NCBI RefSeq assembly: GCF_031581265.1
Contig: NZ_JAVLBQ010000004.1
Location: 1-64,000, forward strand
Direction: 5' to 3'
DNA length: 64,000 bases
Source: Gracilimonas sp031581265
GTDB lineage: Bacteria > Bacteroidota > Rhodothermia > Balneolales > Balneolaceae
Below are positions 15,451 to 23,021 of this stretch, piece after piece. Both the position numbers and the translations under genes were made by a program. The notes under the pieces are model-generated. The model did no database searches. It was not told the DNA's origin and saw only the letters and a list, made by a program, of their open reading frames with translations. Position 1 is the stretch's first letter, and each line of letters starts with the position of its first letter.

Positions 15451-17688
15451 TCAGACTTCCATGGCTTTAGGAATCACGCTCTCGTAGATCTCTTCGGATT
15501 CCGCAACATCCAGGGAAAGCATGTTTTTAATCTCAAGTGTATCTCCCTTAACAACACCCAATTCATACAGCGGAACATCAGCTTCTTCAAAGTGGTGTTT
15601 TACCGTTTGAAGCTCAGGGGCAGCAATTGTTATTACTACTCCGGATTGAGCTTCACTGAATAAAATCTCATGCGGAGTTCCGGTTAAAGTATCTACAGAA
15701 AGTTCTGCTCCTTTCTTTCCAAAGATAGCCATCTCTGCCAATGAGGTTGCTAATCCACCATCAGAAAGGTCATGAGCTGCGGTAACTAATCCTAACTTAA
15801 TAGCAGTTAAAAGTGACTCTTGTAATTTGACTTCAAAATCGAGATCGATTTCGGGGGCATCACCTGTGGTAAGTTCATGGATCGTTTTTAGATACTCACT
15901 GCCACCCAATCCTTTTCGGTCGGCTCCAATGTAGAGTACGAGATCTCCTTCATTTTTAAATGCAGGGGTGGTTAGGTGTTTTTCTACATCTTCTATTACA
16001 CCAAGCATCCCAATTATTGGAGATGGGAAAATAGCACTGTTTGGATTTTCATTATAGAAACTCACATTTCCACCGGTCACCGGTGTATTTAGAGCGCGAC
16101 AAGCATCACCCATACCTCCTAATGCTTCTTTGAACGTCCAGTATACTTCCGGTTTGTACGGGTTTCCAAAATTCAGACAGTTCGTAATCGCCATCGGTTT
16201 TGCACCTGAGCAAACTACGTTTCGGGCAGATTCAGCCACTGCTATTTGTCCACCTTTACGAGGATTCAAATATACATAACGACCGTTGCAGTCCGTTTTA
16301 GCAACCAATCCTTTATTGGTTCCTTTAATACGAATAACACCGGAATCTGAAGCTCCCGGGCCGGTTACCGTATTGGTACGAACCATGGTGTCATATTGCT
16401 CATGTACCCATCTCTTGGAGGCTATATTGGGTGACCCAAGTAATTGCTTCAAGGTCTCGGTATGATCATCGGGATGGTCCAATGAAGAGGCATCAAAATT
16501 CTGAACTTCATCAAGGTATGATGGCTTCTTGGTTTCGCGGATATATTGAGGGGCTCCACCGCCAAGGACTAAATGGTCAGCCGGAATTTCGGCTTTAATT
16601 TCGCCTTCTTTCCAATACGTTACTTTATCCCCTTCAACCACTTCGCCGATCACTACTCCGTGGAGGTCCCATTTTTCATAGACATCAATAATTTCTTGCT
16701 CGCGACCTTTTTCAGCTACAATCAACATGCGCTCCTGACTTTCCGAAAGCAGCAATTCATAGGCCGTCATACCATCTTCACGCGCCGGGACTTTGTCCAA
16801 ATCAACGCGCATTCCCTGTCCACCTTTAGCGGTCATTTCGGATGAGGAACACGCTATACCGGCTGCTCCCATATCCTGCATTCCAACCACGGCTCCGGTT
16901 TGTAGCACTTCAAGACTGGCTTCCAGTAATAATTTTTCAGTGAAAGGATCACCAACCTGTACACTGGGACGTTTGGCTTCACTTTCTTCACTAATTTCTT
17001 CTGAAGCAAAGGTAGCACCGTGAATTCCATCCCGCCCTGTACTTGCGCCCACAATAATCACCGGGTTTCCAATGCCTTCCGCAATTGCTGAAGCTGTTTC
17101 ACCTTCCTTTACTAACCCAATACTCATGGCATTGACGAGGGGATTGCCTTCATAACTTTCATCAAAAACCACTTCACCCGCTATAACAGGAACACCAAAT
17201 GAATTTCCATAGTCCCCGATTCCTCTAACCACTCCATCTAATAAGTATCGAACGCGAGGGTTTTCCATAGAACCAAAACGCAGCGAATTCAAGCTTGCTA
17301 CCGGGCGAGCCCCCATCGTAAAAATATCCCTATGAATACCACCAACACCCGTTGCCGCTCCCTGATAGGGCTCAATAGCAGAAGGGTGATTGTGACTTTC
17401 AATTTTGAACGCACATCCAAGTCCATCGCCTAAATCTACCAGACCCGCATTTTCTTCTCCGGCTCCTACCAATAAATTCTCACCTTCGGATGGAAGTTTT
17501 TTGAGTTCAATAATGGAGTTTTTATAGGAACAGTGTTCGCTCCACATCACGGAATACACGCCCAGTTCGGTAAAAGTCGGAGTACGTCCCAAGCGAGAAA
17601 CAATCATTTCATATTCTTCTTCGGTGAGACCGTGTTCGAGGGCAAGTTCCAGGTTTACTTCCGGTTCCTGAATAGCGGTATTAGACAT
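15451..17688 (-). CDS. purL: Phosphoribosylformylglycinamidine synthase subunit PurL
   Basis: ATP-dependent amidation of FGAR in de novo purine synthesis; this is the small-type PurL that works with PurS and PurQ, neither of which is in the window. The chosen ATG at 17688 gives 745 aa, a usual length; a TTG at 17724 would add 12 residues but is less likely. Motifs: MWSEHCSYKNS, the glycine-rich GCAFKIESHNHPSAIEPYQG, GGIHRDIFTMGARP, and the second-half repeat AGDACRALNTPVTGGNVSFYNE-like region with AAHDLSDGGLATSLAEM. Monocistronic as far as can be seen. Confidence 0.95.
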   Translation of the reverse strand: MSNTAIQEPEVNLELALEHGLTEEEYEMIVSRLGRTPTFTELGVYSVMWSEHCSYKNSIIELKKLPSEGENLLVGAGEENAGLVDLGDGLGCAFKIESHNHPSAIEPYQGAATGVGGIHRDIFTMGARPVASLNSLRFGSMENPRVRYLLDGVVRGIGDYGNSFGVPVIAGEVVFDESYEGNPLVNAMSIGLVKEGETASAIAEGIGNPVIIVGASTGRDGIHGATFASEEISEESEAKRPSVQVGDPFTEKLLLEASLEVLQTGAVVGMQDMGAAGIACSSSEMTAKGGQGMRVDLDKVPAREDGMTAYELLLSESQERMLIVAEKGREQEIIDVYEKWDLHGVVIGEVVEGDKVTYWKEGEIKAEIPADHLVLGGGAPQYIRETKKPSYLDEVQNFDASSLDHPDDHTETLKQLLGSPNIASKRWVHEQYDTMVRTNTVTGPGASDSGVIRIKGTNKGLVAKTDCNGRYVYLNPRKGGQIAVAESARNVVCSGAKPMAITNCLNFGNPYKPEVYWTFKEALGGMGDACRALNTPVTGGNVSFYNENPNSAIFPSPIIGMLGVIEDVEKHLTTPAFKNEGDLVLYIGADRKGLGGSEYLKTIHELTTGDAPEIDLDFEVKLQESLLTAIKLGLVTAAHDLSDGGLATSLAEMAIFGKKGAELSVDTLTGTPHEILFSEAQSGVVITIAAPELQTVKHHFEEADVPLYELGVVKGDTLEIKNMLSLDVAESEEIYESVIPKAMEV

Positions 17689-17857
17689 TTTGGTATGTTG
17701 GAATTGGGATTTATCCGGCTTCAAATAACCGGATGTGTTCAGACGGAACAGAAGGTACGATTATTTGAGAAAAGGCTCTAATGGTTTGAGGGGAAATTCG
17801 TTATTAGTTGAATAGTTAACCGGAAAGACTAAGTTGTCGATACTAATTCCACCAAAA

Positions 17858-17876
17858 AACCGCTCAGCGAGCCGTT
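17858..17876 (-). terminator. Intrinsic terminator of the CoA-transferase gene
   Basis: On the minus strand AACGGCTC pairs with GAGCGGTT (one mismatch) around a 3-nt loop and is followed by TTTTTT, seven bases after the stop codon. Confidence 0.6.
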
Positions 17877-17882
17877 GTACTT

Positions 17883-19154
17883 TTAACCTCCAAATCGTTC
17901 GGAAACCGCTTTCTCCAGTTCTTCGCGATGATCCGGATGGGCAATATCTACTAATGCTTTGGCGCGTTGACCTAAATTCTTTCCGTATAAATTAGCAACT
18001 CCATATTCTGTGACTACATAATGCACGTGAGCTCGTGTAGTAACTACACCTGCACCCTGTTTCAGAAATGGAACAATACGGCTGATTCCTTTTTTAGTAG
18101 TTGAAGGCAGCGCAATAATGGGCTTTCCTCCAGGAGATAATGAAGCTCCGCGAATGAAATCCATTTGTCCGCCCACACCGGAATAATGGAACGTACCGAT
18201 AGAATCAGCACAAACCTGTCCCGTTAAATCCACTTCCACTGCACTGTTGATGGCTGTTACTTTCGGATTTCTTCGGATTACTGCCGTATCATTTATATAG
18301 GCAATATCCAACATGGCTACAGAGGGGTTATCATCTATGAAATCATAGGTTCTACGGGAACCCATTACAAAACCACTGACTACTTTACCGGGGTGAATTT
18401 TTTTATTCATTCCATTTATCACCCCACTTTCAACCAACTCAATCACTCCATCTGAAAACATTTCCGTATGAACACCCAGATTTTTATGGTTGGTCAAACT
18501 TTTTAGTACTGCATTGGGGATGGCTCCAATGCCCATTTGTAATGTCGCTCCGTCATCGATCAGTTCGGCACAATATTGTCCAATTTTAAGCTCAGAGTCA
18601 TCTGGTTCAGGAACAATTTGTTCAGGTATCGCATCATCTACTTCAACAAAAGCATTAATTTTGCTTACGTGAATTTGTCCATCGCCGTGGGTGCGAGGCA
18701 TATTTGGATTCACCTGAGCAATTACGTGCTTTGCGGTTTGGGCTGCAGCAACCGCTGCATCTACTGATACTCCCAATGAGCAGAATCCATGGGCATCCGG
18801 AGGGGAAACATGAATAAGAGCTACATCTAAAGGTAAAATTCCATGACGAAATAAATTCGGAACTTCACTTAAAAAAACCGGCACATAGTCTCCCCGACCT
18901 TCATTGACTGCCTTTCTTACATTTGCGCCGACAAACAAGGCATTCACAAAAAAGTTATCCTTGTATTCCGGATCAGCATAAGGGGCAGGACCTTCTGTAT
19001 GGAGATGAATAACCTCTACATCCTTTAGTTCCTCGTGCCGATCAGTCATTGCCTGTATAAGCCGAACCGGAGTAGCTGAAACACCGTGCACAAAAACCCG
19101 ATCGCCTGATTGAATAGCCTTTACCGCTTCTGCAGCCGTCATATACTTACTCAT
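17883..19154 (-). CDS. Acetyl-CoA hydrolase/CoA-transferase family protein
   Basis: 423 aa, cytoplasmic. The Cat1/4-hydroxybutyrate CoA-transferase fold is visible: N-terminal half with VIHLHTEGPAPYADPEY, the oxyanion-region MQMGIGAIPNAVLKSL (about 200-216), the catalytic Glu in GVHTEMFSDGVIELVESG, and the CoA-binding GVGGQMDFIRGAS and EYGVANLYGKNLGQRA segments. It moves CoA between acetyl-CoA and another carboxylate, or acts in acetate or succinate-acetate exchange; the exact substrate cannot be read from sequence. It is transcribed alone with its own terminator. Confidence 0.87.
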   Translation of the reverse strand: MSKYMTAAEAVKAIQSGDRVFVHGVSATPVRLIQAMTDRHEELKDVEVIHLHTEGPAPYADPEYKDNFFVNALFVGANVRKAVNEGRGDYVPVFLSEVPNLFRHGILPLDVALIHVSPPDAHGFCSLGVSVDAAVAAAQTAKHVIAQVNPNMPRTHGDGQIHVSKINAFVEVDDAIPEQIVPEPDDSELKIGQYCAELIDDGATLQMGIGAIPNAVLKSLTNHKNLGVHTEMFSDGVIELVESGVINGMNKKIHPGKVVSGFVMGSRRTYDFIDDNPSVAMLDIAYINDTAVIRRNPKVTAINSAVEVDLTGQVCADSIGTFHYSGVGGQMDFIRGASLSPGGKPIIALPSTTKKGISRIVPFLKQGAGVVTTRAHVHYVVTEYGVANLYGKNLGQRAKALVDIAHPDHREELEKAVSERFGG

Positions 19155-19255
19155 AGAATTTTATTTGATGAATGATTTACCCCAATGATAGCCATCCATT
19201 ATGAATTTTTCTTAAAGAGAGTATTTATTTTATAAAGCTTTCGGAATAGAACGCA

Positions 19256-19600
19256 GATGACACAGATTGGGCGGATAGTCACTGATGCATGCTTGCCACG
19301 AAAGCACTATAACATTAAATAATTTATACATTTCTAAGAGTGACTAATTTCATTTCACTCCCGCCATTCTGTAGCAGAGTAATAGTCCCAATGGGACGGC
19401 CGAATGTAGCCCCGGAATTCATTCCGGGGTTTAATGTATAAAATGTCAAATCCCGTAAGGATGGTCCGAATTCAGTTTTATATCAGTAATGTTGTGTCGT
19501 CCTTACAAGACTAAATCATTAGGCTATATAATAACCACAGGCTGAAGCCGCGTGGCTGCACTCTGTCACTCCTCCGGAGTTGAAACTATTTAAAAGATTA
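19256..19600. repeat. Cluster of REP-like palindromes in a 600-base gene-free gap
   Basis: The gap between 19155 and 19762 holds no gene. It contains a TTGCCACGAAAGCAC fragment (19293), a small palindrome GTCCC-AAT-GGGAC (19385-19397), a perfect CCCCGGAAT-TC-ATTCCGGGG hairpin (19410-19429), then AATCCCGTAAGGATGGTCC and GTCGTCCTTACAAGAC words and GGCTGAAGCCGCGTGGC. These are typical of REP/RAYT-type elements; no transposase is encoded nearby. Confidence 0.6.
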
Positions 19601-19715
19601 TCATAGCAAATTACCAAAAGTATCCTATCTACTCCTTTACCCAAGCTTAAGATTAATTTCTTCTACAAAAAAATCTCTCCTCTTTTATTGAATATTTGTC
19701 AAAATCACCGTAAAA

Positions 19716-19733
19716 TCTAATATCAATATTAGA
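19716..19733. promoter_or_regulatory. Palindromic operator candidate of the Rrf2-cco operon
   Basis: TCTAATAT-CA-ATATTAGA, a perfect 8-bp inverted repeat centred 38 bases before the start codon of the Rrf2 gene. Placement and symmetry fit autoregulation by that Rrf2 protein and thereby control of the cbb3 genes behind it. Confidence 0.6.
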
Positions 19734-19762
19734 ATTTAAATATTTGAATTAAAACCTACCTT

Positions 19763-20227
19763 ATGAGGTTGATTTCACAAGGCGCTCAATACGCCATTTC
19801 AGCAATTATTGCGATTTCAAAGCATGCAGAAGACGGAGCCATTTCTGCTTCTTATCTCTCAAAATCTCTGAAATGTCCAACGGCATATCTTTCTCAGGTT
19901 TTGGCTAAACTTAAAGAACCAGGTATCCTTAAATCACAGCGCGGTTTGAATGGAGGAGTTTATTTGGCTAAACCCATCGATCAAATTACCATGATGGATG
20001 TGATTGCTGCTATAGACGGCACCGAGTTTTTTGATAAATGCTTTATGGGCATTGAAGGCTGTGGAAATATTGAACCCTGCCCTTTTCATGCATTCTGGTC
20101 TGGGGAAAGGAAGAAAATTGAAAAGTGGCTCAAAAACATAACTTTTGAGCAAGTTGATCAAAATATGACTCAAACCTGGTTCGACCTCCGTTTGCAATTT
20201 TCAAATGGTGTGCCTTCATTCAAATAA
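19763..20227 (+). CDS. Rrf2 family Fe-S regulator of the cbb3 operon
   Basis: 154 aa. N-terminal winged helix (about 1-75) and three cysteines in C93-x6-C100-x5-C106, the ligand set for an Fe-S cluster in IscR/NsrR/RsrR-type regulators. It probably senses oxygen, NO or cluster status. Its stop codon overlaps the ccoI start by one base, so it is the first gene of the cbb3 operon, and a perfect palindrome lies 30 bases upstream. Linkage of an Rrf2 gene rather than an FNR-type gene to cco is worth noting; I infer that it controls its own operon. Confidence 0.88.
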   Translation: MRLISQGAQYAISAIIAISKHAEDGAISASYLSKSLKCPTAYLSQVLAKLKEPGILKSQRGLNGGVYLAKPIDQITMMDVIAAIDGTEFFDKCFMGIEGCGNIEPCPFHAFWSGERKKIEKWLKNITFEQVDQNMTQTWFDLRLQFSNGVPSFK

Positions 20228-22842
20228 TGAATTCTTCGGCAGTCATATCGTCTGAAATTTGCTACCACTGCGGAGAAGACTGTGCCGAGGACACTATCCA
20301 CTTTAATGAAAAACCATTTTGTTGTACTGGATGTAAAACTGCTTTCCAAATACTCGATGAAAGCGGACTTTGCACCTATTATGATTTGGATGAAAATCCC
20401 GGTATCAATTTAAAAAATACCAAGCACCGTGCCCGTTTTGACTACCTCGAAGATGACGAGGTTATTGACCGCATATCTGATTTCCGTAATGCCAATAAAC
20501 TTTCGATAACTTTGAACATTCCCAACATCCACTGTACGTCATGTGTGTGGTTGTTAGAAAATCTCCAGAAGCTGGATGGTGGTGTTTTGCAAAGCGGGGT
20601 GAATTTCTTAAAGAAGGAATTATCCGTTCTTATAGATACCGATAAAACCACACTTCGGAATGTGGTAGAACAGTTAGTAACCATTGGCTATGAGCCGGAA
20701 ATACGACTCGAAAAACTCGATTCTAAAACCGAAAAATCTCACCAAAATCGTTCTCTTTGGCTGAAAATGGCCGTTGCAGGATTCGCTTTTGGAAACATCA
20801 TGCTATTCAGCTTTCCGGACTACCTGGACACCACAGGCAGCGGGCTTGGTGGAAACTTTCACATCTTTTTCGGAGCATTGAATATCATCCTTGCCGTTCC
20901 GGTGTTGGTGTATAGCAGCAGTGATTATTTGAAGTCTGCTTACGCAGCTTTAAGTCAGCGTGGAGTGAATTTAGATGTACCTATTTCCATTGGAATTGTA
21001 GCATTATTTTCGCGAAGTGTATATGAGATTGTTACCATGACCGGCACCGGCTATATGGACTCTTTTACCGGGCTTATCTTCTTTTTACTAATCGGAAAAC
21101 TCGTTCAACAAAAAACTTTTAACCGGCTTTCTTTTAACCGGGATTACCGTTCCTATCTTCCCATCGCTGTAAATGTGCTGAACAACAACGGTGAAGAATA
21201 TTCAGTCTCACTCGATAAAATTCGGCCTAATCAGCAAATGCGGCTTCGTAATCAGGAATTAGTACCATGTGATTCTACCCTGATTTCAGATGAGGCTTTT
21301 ATGGATTATAGTTTCATAACCGGTGAATCTGAACCGGTAACCGTACAAAAAGGTGAACGTATTTTCGCCGGTGGTCGGCTAATTGGCAGCTCCGCTCTAT
21401 TGCAAACGGAAGAAAAAGTAACCAACAGTTATCTCACCAAACTTTGGAATCACGAAGCTTTCCAAAACAATGAAAAAGAATTAAAGCTCACTACTTTTGC
21501 TGATAAAATAAGTCCATACTTCACAGTTGCGGTCTTGGGAATTGCTTTTTTCTCCGGCTTTTATTGGCTGCAAACGACTGGAATGGATTCCGCCCTCTCC
21601 GTTTTTACTGCGGTACTAATTATTGCGTGTCCTTGTGCACTGGCTCTGTCCACTCCTTTTACGTTGGGATCTGCACTCAATGTATTATCGCTGAATGGCC
21701 TATTTATAAAAAATCATTTATTGATCGAAAACCTATCCAAAGCCACCTCTATTGTATTCGATAAAACAGGTACGCTGACGAAAAGTGATTCTGCCGAAGT
21801 GGAATTTATTGGAGATGAACTTTCACCTCAGGAAGAGATTTGGGTGAAGTCAGCCTGTAAAAATTCCATCCATCCATTGAGCCGAAAAATTTCTCTCTAC
21901 CTCAAGGATGTCATTGCGAGAGATTCGGTGAACGGAGTGAACAAACCTCGTGCCTGTGCCGTACAAGAAAGTGTCGGTAGCAATCTCCCTTCAATGGAAA
22001 CTGAGTCGATTCAGGGAGATCGCTTCGTCGAAAACCGACCGCAATCTATTTCAACAACAGTTGCTCCTCGCGATGACCGGGCGATTATTAATTCTTTTGA
22101 AGAGCTGCCCGGAAAAGGCCTTTCAGCAAAGATTAATGGTGACCTAATTTGTATAGGCTCAACATCATTTCTCGCTGATCAATCCGGCATTAATATGGAA
22201 CATATTCCTGAATCAAACTTCAATGGATCAACGGTACACCTTTCTATAAACGGAATTTATAAAGGATTTTTTGGGATCAGGGCAGGCGTAAGAAATGGGA
22301 TTTTAGATTTGCTTCAATCCATCAAAGACACCTTCAGTACCTATTTATTATCCGGTGATAACGAGGCACAGAAATCAGAATTCAATACCTATTTTGGATC
22401 AGACGGTTCACTCCTTTTCAATCAAAAACCTGAAGAAAAACTGGAGTTCATCAATCGGCTGCAAGAAAAAGGAGAGCGAGTAATCATGGTTGGAGACGGA
22501 CTTAATGATGCCGGTGCACTAAAGAAGTCCGACTTTGGCATTGCCCTGGCTGATGATGTAAGCTCCTTTGCCCCTGCTTGTGATGCAATCTTAGAATCAA
22601 ATTCCTTAAAAAACCTCAAGAACTTCATAAAATTTTCACAACAAAGCATGAATATTATCATAGCAAGTTTTGTGATATCACTTTTATATAACACCATTGG
22701 ATTAGGATTCGCCATTACAGGACATCTATCCCCACTGGTAGCAGCTATTTTAATGCCGCTGAGTTCTGTCAGCGTGATGGTATTTACTTTTTTAACTACA
22801 AGATATTATGCGCGAAAACAGGGATTAACTATATGGAAGTAA
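20227..22842 (+). CDS. ccoI: Copper P-type ATPase CcoI/FixI with an internal repeat insertion
   Basis: Exports Cu to the periplasmic assembly path of the cbb3 oxidase. The N-terminus has a Cys-rich metal module (Cys12, 15, 19, 32, 33, 36) and a heavy-metal domain with IHCTSC (Cys103, Cys106). Transmembrane helices follow, with the CPC motif at 468-470, phosphorylation site Asp512 (DKTGT), HP motif (IHPLSRK, about 551) and hinge GDGLNDAGAL. Residues 562-618 are unlike any P-type ATPase segment: they are encoded by an intergenic-type palindromic repeat inserted in frame between the HP motif and the ELPGKGLSA motif of the nucleotide-binding domain. Without it the protein would be 814 aa, close to family length. 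It overlaps the Rrf2 gene by one base and ccoS by 10 bases. Confidence 0.93.
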   Translation: MNSSAVISSEICYHCGEDCAEDTIHFNEKPFCCTGCKTAFQILDESGLCTYYDLDENPGINLKNTKHRARFDYLEDDEVIDRISDFRNANKLSITLNIPNIHCTSCVWLLENLQKLDGGVLQSGVNFLKKELSVLIDTDKTTLRNVVEQLVTIGYEPEIRLEKLDSKTEKSHQNRSLWLKMAVAGFAFGNIMLFSFPDYLDTTGSGLGGNFHIFFGALNIILAVPVLVYSSSDYLKSAYAALSQRGVNLDVPISIGIVALFSRSVYEIVTMTGTGYMDSFTGLIFFLLIGKLVQQKTFNRLSFNRDYRSYLPIAVNVLNNNGEEYSVSLDKIRPNQQMRLRNQELVPCDSTLISDEAFMDYSFITGESEPVTVQKGERIFAGGRLIGSSALLQTEEKVTNSYLTKLWNHEAFQNNEKELKLTTFADKISPYFTVAVLGIAFFSGFYWLQTTGMDSALSVFTAVLIIACPCALALSTPFTLGSALNVLSLNGLFIKNHLLIENLSKATSIVFDKTGTLTKSDSAEVEFIGDELSPQEEIWVKSACKNSIHPLSRKISLYLKDVIARDSVNGVNKPRACAVQESVGSNLPSMETESIQGDRFVENRPQSISTTVAPRDDRAIINSFEELPGKGLSAKINGDLICIGSTSFLADQSGINMEHIPESNFNGSTVHLSINGIYKGFFGIRAGVRNGILDLLQSIKDTFSTYLLSGDNEAQKSEFNTYFGSDGSLLFNQKPEEKLEFINRLQEKGERVIMVGDGLNDAGALKKSDFGIALADDVSSFAPACDAILESNSLKNLKNFIKFSQQSMNIIIASFVISLLYNTIGLGFAITGHLSPLVAAILMPLSSVSVMVFTFLTTRYYARKQGLTIWK
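21910..22080 (+). repeat. Palindromic repeat inserted in frame in ccoI
   Basis: 171 bases (57 codons) starting GTCATTGCGAGAGAT and ending TTGCTCCTCGCGATGACCGG, so the ends are inverted relative to each other; AGCAATCTCCC and GGGAGATCGCTTCGTCG lie inside. The same family is seen free at 47441-47594 and inside the restriction-modification gene at 48214-48342. Boundaries are exact at codon level (residues 562-618), and no stop arises in the ccoI frame. Confidence 0.85.
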
Positions 22843-23021
22843 TCTACATGTTGATTGGGTTTAGCCTGTTGGTCGCCCTTATTTTCCTGGGATTGTTTTT
22901 CTGGGCCGTCAAAAGCGGTCAGTTTGACGATCAGTATACCCCATCTATGCGTGTATTATTTGACAACAAAAAATCTTCGACAAAAGAATCAAACCATAAC
23001 CAAAAAAATCGGGATGAATAA
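22833..23021 (+). CDS. ccoS: cbb3 oxidase assembly protein CcoS
   Basis: 62 aa, one N-terminal helix (about 3-26) followed by the family pattern FFWAVKSGQFDD. Required in other bacteria for cofactor insertion into the cbb3 oxidase. It starts 10 bases inside ccoI and ends right at the ccoNO start, so translation is coupled on both sides. Confidence 0.92.
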   Translation: MEVIYMLIGFSLLVALIFLGLFFWAVKSGQFDDQYTPSMRVLFDNKKSSTKESNHNQKNRDE

